A stretch of DNA of 64,000 nucleotides, from NCBI RefSeq assembly GCF_900230225.1, contig NZ_OCNH01000007.1, forward strand, positions 1-64,000, read 5' to 3'. This document shows, piece by piece, positions 8,979 through 18,037 of the stretch; positions within the stretch are counted from its first letter, which is position 1; each line of letters opens with the position of its first letter. This DNA comes from Spirosoma fluviale. GTDB lineage: Bacteria; Bacteroidota; Bacteroidia; Cytophagales; Spirosomataceae. Both the position numbers and the translations under genes were made by a program. The notes beneath the pieces are model-generated. The model was given only the letters and a program-made list of their open reading frames with translations. It ran no database searches and had not been told where the DNA came from.

Positions 8979-10716
8979 ACTGGCTGGTGCTGCGTTGGGA
9001 TTGGTAAATCTGAACGTACTCGGGGCTGCTCAACAGGAGTTCGGCATGGGTGCCTTTGGCAACAATTTCGCCTTCCATCAGCAGGATTATCTGCTCGTAA
9101 TCCTCGACAGGCGCGATTTTCTGAGTTACCGACAGCAGTGTCAGGCCGGGGTAATTCTGCTGCACATTCGCCAGAATTTTCTGCTCCGTACTGGCGTCCA
9201 CCCGAGCGGTGAAATCGTCCAGCAACAATACGCGGGGATTCAATGCCAGTGCCCGTGCCAGCATGATCCGCTGCTTTTGCCCACCCGACAGGCTGTTGCC
9301 CCGTTCGGAAACAACCGTCTGAAGTTTTTCCGGCAGTGAATCAATAAATTCCGGCAACTCCGCCGTAGCAATCGCCTTCGCCAGCGATTCGTTGGTTGCG
9401 GTGTCACTGAACGCAATGTTTTCGCGGAGACTAAGGTTGAAAATAATGCTATCCTGAAAGACGAACCCAACCTGCTGATGGAACGAATCCTCATCATAGT
9501 CGGCAATGGGTTTGCCGTCATACAGCACACTGCCTGAATTGGAATTGATTAGTCCGGTGAGCAGATACAGCAATTGACTCTTTCCGGCCGCCGTTGGCCC
9601 GACAATGGCCGTTCGGCTTCCGGCTTTTACCGAGAACGACACATTTTTCAACGCCGGTTTTTCGCCATAATAAACCGATACATTTTCCAGGTCAATATCA
9701 CCCTTCAGTGTCGCGGTCAGTGTTCCGGTTTGGAGGGTTTCGACGGCTTGCAGCACCTGATTAACGCGCTCGTACGAAGCAGAAGCCTGCGCTATGACAT
9801 TACTCATGAAACCGATCACGACAATCGGAAAAATCAGTAAGGCGAGGTAGCTGTTAAACGCGGCAAAATCGCCCAGCGACATGCTTCCCGTAATGACAAA
9901 GTGCCCGCCCAGCACCAGAATCGTCAGCGCGGCCATGTTGGCGGTAAAACTGATAATGGGAATAAGGGCCGCGAACAACCGTAAAATGGACAAGCCAAGG
10001 TCTTTTGCTTCGGTATTAGCCGCCAGAAATTTGTCGTATTCAAGCTGTTGCGAGTTTAGCACCCGGATAATGGCCGAGCCAAGAATACTTTCGTTGATCA
10101 CCCGATTGAGCCAGTCGATCACCTCTCGGCTACGCTTGAACAATACCCGAACTTTTTTCAGAACCAGATAGAAGGTAACGCCAATGATCGGTACAATGGT
10201 CAACACCGCCAGTGCCAACTGCCAGTTAATACTAATCAGTAAAATACTCGCGCCGATAATGATGCACAGAGACGAGGCAATAGACACAATGGCCTGCGAG
10301 ACAAACAGCTTGATCGAATCAACATCCGACGTCAGGTTCGTCAATAAGCGGGACGGATTGGTTTGCTGAATGTAGCTGAAATTTTGCCGTGAAATTTTGG
10401 CCGCCAGCTTCGTTCGCACATCCCGCGCAACCCGTTCCGATGCGTACGTCTGAACAATGCTCTGGAGGTACGTAAAAACAAGGATAAGTACCGAGGCTAC
10501 CAGAAATTCGAGAAGCATCGTGCGCAGGACAAACCGACCGGCGGCATAATCGTCAATACCGTGCGCGATCAGCATTGGCAGCACCAGATTTATTCCATTG
10601 CTAAGCAGCGCGAGGAGAATAAGTAGAAAAATGGGGCGGGCATAGGGCTTGAGCAGGCCTATTAACGGGGACGATGGTTTCTTCGACGCTCCTTTCTGCG
10701 ACGCATCTTTATCCAT
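8962..10716 (-). CDS. ABC exporter subunit (fused TMD-NBD), degenerate Walker B half
   Basis: A 584-aa partner of the next gene. The TMD covers residues ~25-310. In the NBD, Walker A is VGPTAAGKS and the signature is canonical LSGGQKQR. Walker B reads LLLDDFTARVD, so the catalytic Glu is Asp, and the switch His is Gln (SVTQKI). This matches the asymmetric heterodimers typified by TM287/288 and BmrCD. I chose the ATG at 10716 over an upstream TTG (10767) because MDKDASQKG begins normally and the upstream extension has no family support. Confidence 0.93.
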   Translation of the reverse strand: MDKDASQKGASKKPSSPLIGLLKPYARPIFLLILLALLSNGINLVLPMLIAHGIDDYAAGRFVLRTMLLEFLVASVLILVFTYLQSIVQTYASERVARDVRTKLAAKISRQNFSYIQQTNPSRLLTNLTSDVDSIKLFVSQAIVSIASSLCIIIGASILLISINWQLALAVLTIVPIIGVTFYLVLKKVRVLFKRSREVIDWLNRVINESILGSAIIRVLNSQQLEYDKFLAANTEAKDLGLSILRLFAALIPIISFTANMAALTILVLGGHFVITGSMSLGDFAAFNSYLALLIFPIVVIGFMSNVIAQASASYERVNQVLQAVETLQTGTLTATLKGDIDLENVSVYYGEKPALKNVSFSVKAGSRTAIVGPTAAGKSQLLYLLTGLINSNSGSVLYDGKPIADYDEDSFHQQVGFVFQDSIIFNLSLRENIAFSDTATNESLAKAIATAELPEFIDSLPEKLQTVVSERGNSLSGGQKQRIMLARALALNPRVLLLDDFTARVDASTEQKILANVQQNYPGLTLLSVTQKIAPVEDYEQIILLMEGEIVAKGTHAELLLSSPEYVQIYQSQRSTSQYEVRS

Positions 10717-10769
10717 AGCAAGTCCTGGTGGTGAGGTTCTTTGATGAACAAAGATAGATAATTGCAACA

Positions 10770-10814
10770 GTAGCGTGTAGTACCTCGACAGGAAAGCCGG
10801 GTTCTACACGCTAC
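10770..10814 (-). terminator. Probable terminator after the SPFH gene
   Basis: Fifteen-base arms (10770-10784 and 10800-10814) pair with one mismatch. It sits 26 bases past the SPFH stop codon and before the ABC pair. The T-run is poor, so the role is likely but not certain. Confidence 0.55.
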
Positions 10815-10840
10815 AAATTACGGTTCACCACACGTTCTAC

Positions 10841-12793
10841 TTACTCTTTCTCCGCGGTTGGCTTTGTTATATCGACAATCTTTGTCGGTTTTCCCGTCTT
10901 GCGTTCTTCGATCTGTTCGAGCAGTTTCAAGCCCATCAGGCCATTGAGTGACCCTTCGGTGCCGTTGCCCGTGCCATTGATCACGATGTCCGGAATGACG
11001 CGGATATGTCCTTTGCCAATTTCCTCCGTGATTTTGAAGCGCGTAAAGTTCTCGTCGCCCATGGCTTTCACCTGTAGTTCGTAAGCCTCCGCCGTGGAGC
11101 GGCCGATGGCCAGAATTTTCTCGGCTTCGGCGGTACCGGTTTTGGCTATCCGCTCCGCTTCGGCGTCGGCCGTCAGTTTAGTGGCTTCGGCATCGGCGGC
11201 CGCCTGCCGACGACGCGCTTCTGCGTTAGCCTCCGCCCGAACTTTGGTGGCTTCGGATTCAGCACCAACCTGTAATTTCAGACTACGAGCCTCCCCTTCC
11301 GACTTTTTGACGGCCGCATCGGCCGTCCGCTGGGCGATCTCAACACTTTGCTGCGCCTTCACCACTTCGCGCTGAATATCGGCCAGGGCCGTTTCGCGTT
11401 CCATACCCTGCCGTTTTTCCTGCGCCATCCGCTGCGTTTCGTAGGTCTTTTCTTCTTCCTGCGCAATTTTCCGGTCGGTGAGGGTTTTCATCAAACTATC
11501 GGGCGGCACAATGTCGCCGATGAGCGTATCAACGGCGTTGACGTTATATACTTCGAGCACCGCCCGGATGTGCTCACGGGCCGCTTCCTGCCGTTCTTTC
11601 CGGGTGCTCAGGAACGCAATCACATCCGAGTCCTGGGCCGAGTTCCGAAAATAGTTACCGATGGTGGGTTCCAGCACCTGCGACACCAGGTTGGTCATGC
11701 TGCCAAAGCGGGCAATCACTTTGGGGGCCTCCACGGAAGGGATGTGAATGATCTGCGCCACATCGAGGTTGAACGGGAAACCATCTTTAGACCGTACCGT
11801 AATGGTCGAAAGGTTTCTATCCAGTGCGTGTGACTCCGTACGGGCGTTGGCCCAGTTGAGCACGAGGTTCGTTGTTGGTACCACCTCTACCTTCATAGTG
11901 AACGTATTGATGGGGTATTTGCCCGGTCCGGTGGGTTCCATCCAGACACCCCGGAAACCCTTTTTCACAATGTTCCCGTGTTTAAATGTTGCTCCCGTAA
12001 CATCTTCGCCGTCTTCGCCGATGTACGAAATCACCACTCCTACGTGGCCAATGGGCACTTCGGTCATGGGAATCTCCTCAATCTGAACGGCCCAAGGGTT
12101 AATGTAATAGGACCCGGCCAGCACCACCTGCGGTTGCAGACCCCGGTTACCGCCGTTCTGCAAAAAGAAATCGACGTTCTGAAAGTTATTGTGTCCTTCT
12201 ACGTTCTTACCGGCAATCTGGCCGGGTTGCAAAGGTGCTCCATCGAGGGTGGTGATAATACCCACCATATTCTCCCGGATAACAGTCATATCGGCAATGG
12301 TAACCGTAAATGCATAAGGGTTGATCCGATACGTGCCTGGCGTCAACACCGACGTTTGTCGGCCTTTTTGCCCGCCACTGTTCAGGAACCGCTCGGTATC
12401 CTGAAAGTTATCGGATTCTACCCGCCGGGCGAGGATGTTACCCGTTGGCAGTTCGGCCCCATCGTTGGAGAGAACCAGCCCGATTTTACCTTCCGGAATA
12501 ACCGTAAACGGCTGCATAGTGATGCCATACTGCCAGGGCCAAAGCCACCAATATAAGCCAGGGGCCAGGGTTTGTGCCTGATAACCGGCTTCACCTTTTG
12601 TGGCAATGATGCGCCCATCGGGTAAGCCCCGGTCGGCACCAACGAGTACATATTTTTTGGTCACCAGACCAATACGGTCTTCAGGCACGATGACCATACC
12701 GAACAGGAAGCGGAGAACTAGTTTGTACAGTACAACCGCGAGCAATAACCCGATCAACCAGGACCAGGTAGACATAAAGGATAAAAACTCCAT
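10841..12793 (-). CDS. SPFH/Band 7 (flotillin-like) membrane protein
   Basis: A 650-aa protein with one N-terminal membrane segment (~residues 10-33). Four tandem segments of about 65 residues follow, each with a pattern like GLV...LP.G.I...FQ....FL..GG..G.Q...L.PG.Y.INP (about residues 38-290). Next comes the SPFH core, then an Ala/Glu-rich coiled coil (~430-590) that ends before ENFTRFKITEEIGKGHIRVIPDIVI. Such proteins form large membrane scaffolds. A possible -7 element, TACATTTG, is at 12920-12913. It is a single-gene unit. Confidence 0.9.
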   Translation of the reverse strand: MEFLSFMSTWSWLIGLLLAVVLYKLVLRFLFGMVIVPEDRIGLVTKKYVLVGADRGLPDGRIIATKGEAGYQAQTLAPGLYWWLWPWQYGITMQPFTVIPEGKIGLVLSNDGAELPTGNILARRVESDNFQDTERFLNSGGQKGRQTSVLTPGTYRINPYAFTVTIADMTVIRENMVGIITTLDGAPLQPGQIAGKNVEGHNNFQNVDFFLQNGGNRGLQPQVVLAGSYYINPWAVQIEEIPMTEVPIGHVGVVISYIGEDGEDVTGATFKHGNIVKKGFRGVWMEPTGPGKYPINTFTMKVEVVPTTNLVLNWANARTESHALDRNLSTITVRSKDGFPFNLDVAQIIHIPSVEAPKVIARFGSMTNLVSQVLEPTIGNYFRNSAQDSDVIAFLSTRKERQEAAREHIRAVLEVYNVNAVDTLIGDIVPPDSLMKTLTDRKIAQEEEKTYETQRMAQEKRQGMERETALADIQREVVKAQQSVEIAQRTADAAVKKSEGEARSLKLQVGAESEATKVRAEANAEARRRQAAADAEATKLTADAEAERIAKTGTAEAEKILAIGRSTAEAYELQVKAMGDENFTRFKITEEIGKGHIRVIPDIVINGTGNGTEGSLNGLMGLKLLEQIEERKTGKPTKIVDITKPTAEKE

Positions 12794-13028
12794 GAATGAA
12801 ACGGGGTTTTAGTGGTTAAGAAATGAGATAGAAAACAGTCCGACTATGAGTCGAAAAATGAAGACAGAGCGCCTACATCGGAGTGAAGGATAAGTGTGTC
12901 AGATTGACGGGTCAAATGTATAATTCCCCCGAATAGCGCGTGACAGAAATCGGATAATCGGCTACTAAAGACCTAAATTGTGCAGGGGAATTGATGAGTG
13001 GGGAGGTGCTGGCACGTTGGTAAATACC

Positions 13029-14465
13029 CTATAAATCCTGCGCCAGATTGAAGAAGAAACCGGCTTTGCCTTGCGCGTTTATAGTACCGCTGAAACGCAT
13101 GACCAGATTGTAGAAGGAAACAATATCCAGACTCATGCCAGTGCCTGCCAAAAGTTTGTTAGCCAGTTGGCTCTGGTATTGTTCGGCCACGGTGCTGCTC
13201 ACATAGCCCGCATCGCCAAAAGCCGTAATATAAGCGGCCACAGGCACGGTATTGAACTGCCGCACATGCAACCAGTTGAGTTGCTTGCGTACATTGAAGA
13301 GTTGATACCGTACGCTATTACGCCAGATGAACGTCCGTTGCCCGTCGACCACGTTGAGTTCATAGCCCCGCACCATATCGTTACCACTACCCAGGCCACG
13401 CAGCGTAAAATAAGGCTGGCGGACAGGCCACGTACTCCGCAGACGTACACTCCCGGCCAGATAGAATCGTTTGCCCAATGGCCAGTACCGCGTAGCCGAT
13501 GTATTCAGGTCGAGAAAATGAAAGTTGTCACGAGGCAGAACACCCGATACACCAATGCCTGCCGAAAACAAGGTGCCCTGCAAGGGGTACACGATATTAT
13601 CGCGCCGGTCGTATCGATACATATAATTTATAGCCAGAAACTGAAGCCGGGTTTTACCATCCAGAAAATAGTCGGGGTTCAGCAGGGCAATGGTATCGGC
13701 AATGGTGTTGCGGACGTAACGCGTATCGAGGGTGTGGTAATGGTACAGGCCACGCCGGTGCGTCAGGATTAGTGCCGCGTAAACGCGTTCGCGAAGTACA
13801 TCTTCCGATTTTACATAAACCCATTTATCAAACTGGGTACGAAACGGGATTTCTTTATTGGTTATGTAGCCAACATCGGCCCGCAAACCAATTTTTTGTG
13901 CCCGGTCGATATAGGGTTTGGAATACGACAGGATGGTTCGTTGCAGGAACCCCCGTTCAATGACAACCTGTAGCCTGTCGTTGTTGCCCGTCACGTTGCG
14001 GTAGCTAAGATGCCCGCCATAAATGACCCGTCGAAAATCGTGCCCGCGATCGTACCACCACTCGTTGAAATTGCGGTCTGCCAGATCAAAGACCGGGTAA
14101 GCGATGAAGTACCATCGCTCTTTCATGGTTACCGTTATGTCCAGTTGGGCCAGTTGAGTAGAGTCTACGGCGGGGATAAATTCGCTGGTTACGTCGACAG
14201 TAATGAACAGGGTAGTGTTATTGATATTCCGTTGATCCCAGGCAATACGTCCCGACAAATCGGCCAGCCGAACGGAATCTCCCATGTGAAGCGTCATCTC
14301 CCGAAGAATGATTCGGTCGCGGGTGCGGTAGTTCCCTTTTAAGTAAACAGCCCGCACAATAGCTTTCTGCGTCGAATCAACAGACGTGTCGGCCGTTGCA
14401 GCAAAAGAGGTTACTAAAAAAGCTGTAAGTACCAGAATACAGAGCAGCCACTTTTTCGGAATCAT
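13029..14465 (-). CDS. Omp85/BamA-like outer-membrane protein
   Basis: A 478-aa exported protein. The signal peptide is residues 1-25 (WLLCILVLTAFLVTSFA). One POTRA-like domain follows (VRAVYLKGNYRTRDRIILREM, about residues 35-120), then a beta-barrel of amphipathic strands ending in F-rich FFFNLAQDL with a terminal Leu instead of the usual aromatic residue. Glycine-rich LRGLGSGNDMVRGYE resembles the conserved Omp85 barrel motif. One POTRA and 478 aa is shorter than BamA, so this is an accessory Omp85 or surface-antigen-type protein. ATG 14465 is preferred to an in-frame TTG two codons earlier. Confidence 0.8.
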   Translation of the reverse strand: MIPKKWLLCILVLTAFLVTSFAATADTSVDSTQKAIVRAVYLKGNYRTRDRIILREMTLHMGDSVRLADLSGRIAWDQRNINNTTLFITVDVTSEFIPAVDSTQLAQLDITVTMKERWYFIAYPVFDLADRNFNEWWYDRGHDFRRVIYGGHLSYRNVTGNNDRLQVVIERGFLQRTILSYSKPYIDRAQKIGLRADVGYITNKEIPFRTQFDKWVYVKSEDVLRERVYAALILTHRRGLYHYHTLDTRYVRNTIADTIALLNPDYFLDGKTRLQFLAINYMYRYDRRDNIVYPLQGTLFSAGIGVSGVLPRDNFHFLDLNTSATRYWPLGKRFYLAGSVRLRSTWPVRQPYFTLRGLGSGNDMVRGYELNVVDGQRTFIWRNSVRYQLFNVRKQLNWLHVRQFNTVPVAAYITAFGDAGYVSSTVAEQYQSQLANKLLAGTGMSLDIVSFYNLVMRFSGTINAQGKAGFFFNLAQDL

Positions 14466-14587
14466 TCTCAAAAGTACGGCTTTTCAAAAAAATAAGACAA
14501 GTATATCTCCGTATGCTGCAAATCAGTACGTATTATTGTTGGCTATTCGTTGAAATAAACAACCATTCTATAAATATAGCGCAATCG

Positions 14588-16117
14588 ATGCAAACAGGAA
14601 ATATTCAGAAGCCGAAGGCCACCGGTAAACCCAGTTTGAGCTTCTGGCAAATCTGGAATATGAGTTTCGGATTTCTAGGCATTCAATATGGATTTGGACT
14701 TCAACAGGCCAATATGAGCCCAATTTATCGGTATCTGGGAGCCGACGAAGCCTCTATTCCAGGACTTTGGCTCGCCGGTCCACTCACGGGGCTATTGCTC
14801 CAGCCTATCGTTGGTGCCATTTCGGATAAGAGCTGGTCGCCCCGCTGGGGCCGACGGAAACCGTTTATCCTGGTAGGGGCACTGGCGGGAAGTATTGCCA
14901 TGATTTTTATGCCCAACTCGTCCTACATCTGGATGGCTGCGGGACTGATGTGGATGCTTGATGCGGGGCTAAATTCGGCCATGGAACCCTTTCGGGCTTT
15001 TGTGGGCGACATGCTCAATGACAAACAACGACCTGTCGGTTTTGCCATACAATCCTTTATGGTTGGCTTTGGACAGACCCTGGCGAATCTGATGCCCTAT
15101 TTGCTGCCTCTTCTGGGTATATCGATGGTCATGTCGGAAGATCAACTGGCTAATGGGATTCCCAACTCAGTGCGTTATCCATTCTACATTGGGGCAGCGG
15201 CTATTCTGATCTCGGTGTTCTGGACAATCCGTACGACGAAAGAATACCCGCCCGTTAATGATAAATATAAAGAACCACACGTTTTCACCGATGAAGAAAA
15301 GAAGTCGATTTCGTTCTGGCACCTGGCGTTAGCCTTGGGCGGGGCCATTCTGGCTTTCTTTTTTGCAGCACGAATTGGTGGTCTGGTTACGGGCTCGCTA
15401 TGGGGACTGGGTGTGTTTGCATTCAGTTATCTACTCTTGATGCTGCCTATTTTCAAAGAGATACTGGCTTCGCTCTCGGCCATGCCAACCGTTATGAAAC
15501 AGTTGTGGTGGGTCAAATTTTTCACCTGGTATGGATTGCCGCTTATGTGGCAGTATCTATCGCTGGCCGTGGCCCGGTATGCCTTCAACGCCCCGGATGC
15601 CGTGTCCAATAAAGTTGGCTTTGAAGAAGGTACTAAATGGGGTGGCCTCTGCTTTGCCATGTTTAGCATCTCCTGTGCCGTTATTTCGTTCTTTATTCCA
15701 CGTATTGCCAAAGCTCTGGGCAGTGCGAGGGCTACCCATGCGCTATTCCTCACCATTGGGGCGATGGGCTTCTTCCTGACCCTTACCTCCTCGGATAAGT
15801 TGGTCTATCTTGTGGGCATGATGATTATCGGGTTTGCCTGGGGGTCTATTATGTCAATGCCTTATCTGATGCTGGCCAGTGCGGTTCCCAAAGAACGTAT
15901 GGGCGTTTACATGGGCATATTCAATGGCTTTATTTGTGTGCCACAGTTTATTGGTATGCTCACTGTACCCCTTTATTACAAACCTCTGCTGGGCGACGAT
16001 CCGCGCAACGCACTGGTATTGGCTGGTATCTGTCTCTTATTGGCAGCCGCTTCCTGTTTTCTGGTAAAAGAGATCAAAGCGACAGACGAACCTACCATTC
16101 CCGTTGAACTTGGTTAA
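14588..16117 (+). CDS. MFS transporter, SLC45-like (sugar:proton symporter)
   Basis: A 509-aa protein with about 12 membrane segments. The loop SPRWGRRKPFILVGA carries the RWGRRKP motif of the SLC45/sucrose-transporter group, and SFGFLGIQYGFGLQQANMSP is typical of its first helix. Likely moves a disaccharide or hexose with protons across the inner membrane. A PfkB-family sugar kinase lies 122 bases downstream, consistent with uptake followed by phosphorylation. The ATG at 14588 fits the family; an ATG 75 bases upstream adds an unrelated hydrophilic stretch. Confidence 0.88.
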   Translation: MQTGNIQKPKATGKPSLSFWQIWNMSFGFLGIQYGFGLQQANMSPIYRYLGADEASIPGLWLAGPLTGLLLQPIVGAISDKSWSPRWGRRKPFILVGALAGSIAMIFMPNSSYIWMAAGLMWMLDAGLNSAMEPFRAFVGDMLNDKQRPVGFAIQSFMVGFGQTLANLMPYLLPLLGISMVMSEDQLANGIPNSVRYPFYIGAAAILISVFWTIRTTKEYPPVNDKYKEPHVFTDEEKKSISFWHLALALGGAILAFFFAARIGGLVTGSLWGLGVFAFSYLLLMLPIFKEILASLSAMPTVMKQLWWVKFFTWYGLPLMWQYLSLAVARYAFNAPDAVSNKVGFEEGTKWGGLCFAMFSISCAVISFFIPRIAKALGSARATHALFLTIGAMGFFLTLTSSDKLVYLVGMMIIGFAWGSIMSMPYLMLASAVPKERMGVYMGIFNGFICVPQFIGMLTVPLYYKPLLGDDPRNALVLAGICLLLAAASCFLVKEIKATDEPTIPVELG

Positions 16118-16158
16118 ACTTAAACCGAATTTATTGCCTGTGACCGTATGGCAGCTTC

Positions 16159-16194
16159 ATTACGATTTTTTTCCACGCCGGGAAAAACCGTAAT
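16159..16194 (+). other. Stem-loop between transporter and kinase genes
   Basis: ATTACG (16159-16164) pairs with CGTAAT (16189-16194), and inside it TTTTTCC (16168-16174) pairs with GGAAAAA (16181-16187). A wider imperfect 12-base inverted pair flanks it (16154-16165 and 16202-16213). It may reduce read-through into the kinase gene or act as an operator. No clear T-run follows. Confidence 0.45.
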
Positions 16195-16239
16195 TCGTGT
16201 ATCGTAACGAAGCCGCCCGTGCGGTCGTAATTCATTTAC

Positions 16240-17187
16240 ATGACAACCTCACCCCGCCCCTACGCCCTTCTCTCGGTCGGCGAACTCCTGGCCGATCTGA
16301 TTGGCCACCATGTTTCAAACAGTTTACTGGATGCTCAGGATTTTCGCCGTTACCAGGGCGGTAGTCCGGCTAACATGGCCACTAACATGGCTCGGCTAGG
16401 TAATCCGACTGCGTTGGTCTCCTGCGTAGGCAACGATAACATTGGGCGCTTCCTGACCCGCCAGATTGAAGAATCCGGGGTAGATACCCAATTTATCACG
16501 TACGACCCACTGGCACCCACCAGCATCGTACTGGTTTCCCGAACGGCGGGCACACCCGATTTTGTAGCCTACCGTCATGCAGACTGCCGCATTCATCCCG
16601 AACAACTGCCCGATTCGTTGCTTTCTCAGGCTCAGTTATTTCATACAACCTGTTTTGCCCTCAGCCAGCAACCGGCACAGGACACTATTGTAGATGCCGC
16701 CAAACGTGCGAAGGCCGCCGGTTGTCAGGTAACGATCGACACAAACTACGCCCCCAGCATATGGCCCGATCGTGATCAGGCGTGGCGGGTAATCAGTGAT
16801 TATTGCTCAGCCGGGGCACTGGTAAAAATCAGTGAAGACGATGCCGAACGACTTTACGGCAGCCCGCAGACGCCGGATCGGGTACTTGAGGATTTCCATA
16901 AGATGGGCGCTAAGATGATTTGCCTAACCCTGGGGCCCAACGGGAGCCTGGTTTCGTATGATGGCGGGGCTAAACAATCGCGGATACCGGGCAAAAAGAT
17001 AGATGTTGTCGATGTTACCGGCGCTGGTGATGCCTACTGGGCAGGTTTCTTAACTGCCTATCTGGATGGATACGCACCGGGAAACTGCGCCCACGCAGGA
17101 GCGGCTCTGGCAAAAATGAAACTTACCCGACAAGGGCCATTGCCGGATAAAGTTGACCGAAAGCTGCTTTACGATCAGTTTGAATAA
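16240..17187 (+). CDS. PfkB-family carbohydrate kinase (fructokinase-like)
   Basis: A 315-aa ribokinase-fold enzyme that phosphorylates a sugar with ATP. The first PfkB signature, GGSPANMATNMARLG, is at residues 41-55. The second, DVTGAGDAYWAGFL, near residue 260, includes the catalytic Asp. Fructose is the most likely substrate given the family and the neighbouring SLC45-like transporter, but this is inference. It ends at a strong bidirectional terminator. Confidence 0.9.
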   Translation: MTTSPRPYALLSVGELLADLIGHHVSNSLLDAQDFRRYQGGSPANMATNMARLGNPTALVSCVGNDNIGRFLTRQIEESGVDTQFITYDPLAPTSIVLVSRTAGTPDFVAYRHADCRIHPEQLPDSLLSQAQLFHTTCFALSQQPAQDTIVDAAKRAKAAGCQVTIDTNYAPSIWPDRDQAWRVISDYCSAGALVKISEDDAERLYGSPQTPDRVLEDFHKMGAKMICLTLGPNGSLVSYDGGAKQSRIPGKKIDVVDVTGAGDAYWAGFLTAYLDGYAPGNCAHAGAALAKMKLTRQGPLPDKVDRKLLYDQFE

Positions 17188-17247
17188 AGTTAAACGGCAG
17201 AAGGCCCCGATTACGAATTCGTAACCAGGGCCTTCTGCCGTTTAACT
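17188..17247. terminator. Bidirectional terminator with a nested palindrome
   Basis: Perfect 20-bp arms (17188-17207 and 17228-17247). The 20-base loop holds a 14-base palindrome, TTACGAATTCGTAA (17211-17224). The element begins at the PfkB stop and precedes the stop of the convergent lipoprotein gene by only three bases. Confidence 0.9.
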
Positions 17248-17250
17248 GGT

Positions 17251-17868
17251 TTACTTTAAATCGCTCAGTTTATCGAGATCAACATCTTCCAGGGCGGCTT
17301 TCATCTTATCCATGCTAACGCCACGGCCTTTGACCGTTACGACGAAGCGCTTGTTGACCAACACATTTAATTCGCCGTCTTTACCGCTGGTATCGTATTT
17401 TTCATACGATTTATTATCACCAATTGTGCTGGTTTTCTCATAACCATTTTCGGTTTCTTTATCCACTTCCATCATCGACCAGGCGGCTAAGCCCATCATC
17501 ATAGCCGAGCCACCTCCATCCACAATGGATATTTCTATGGTTTCGGTGCCGTCGGTGTTCGCGTATTTACCATTTGCCGTGGAGATGGAGAAACCAGCAG
17601 CTCCATTTTTTTCGCCGGTTGCTTCTTTCCGAGCCAGTCCATCGGCATCAGCAGGCAATAATTCTTTCAGTGCCCGAAAGTCAACCGTTGCTACTGGGCC
17701 GTTTTTCTGCATTTCTTCGGCCTGAGCCGCCATTTCTTTCATGGCACTCACGGCGCCTAAGGTCGATACAGACGCTTCGTCTTTGGCTTCTTCTTTATTT
17801 CCTCCGCAGTTCGTAAGCAACATGACAGGCAAGAGCCCAGCCGCCAGCAGGTATAGTTTCGTATGCAT
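17251..17868 (-). CDS. Hypothetical lipoprotein
   Basis: A 205-aa protein. The ATG at 17868 gives a clean lipoprotein signal (MHTKLYLLAAGLLPVMLLT, lipobox LTNC); the in-frame start 22 codons upstream would bury it. A charged linker (GGNKEEAKDEA) follows, then a domain with SMDKMKAALEDVDLDKLSDLK at the C-terminus. The central TETIEISIVDGGGSAMMMGLAAW may be an amphipathic strand and helix. I do not recognise a family. Probably outer-membrane anchored. Confidence 0.75.
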   Translation of the reverse strand: MHTKLYLLAAGLLPVMLLTNCGGNKEEAKDEASVSTLGAVSAMKEMAAQAEEMQKNGPVATVDFRALKELLPADADGLARKEATGEKNGAAGFSISTANGKYANTDGTETIEISIVDGGGSAMMMGLAAWSMMEVDKETENGYEKTSTIGDNKSYEKYDTSGKDGELNVLVNKRFVVTVKGRGVSMDKMKAALEDVDLDKLSDLK

Positions 17869-18037
17869 GGTAGAATTGTAGATAAGGATTCGATCATTCA
17901 TTAATCCTCCGCAAGCTACACGTCCTGTCTGCACGATGGCTACTTTTTTGATTTAACGTCATACAGCCATTACTCATCATTGATGGCTACCAACCTATTT
18001 ACGCTTGCAAAGCAATCAACACCTAACAGTACACCAA

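Noticed and set aside
12794-13028. tRNA or small RNA in the 235-base gap
   Set aside because: No T-loop (GTTCRANNC) with matching acceptor arms was found; I see only a possible -7 element for the SPFH gene.
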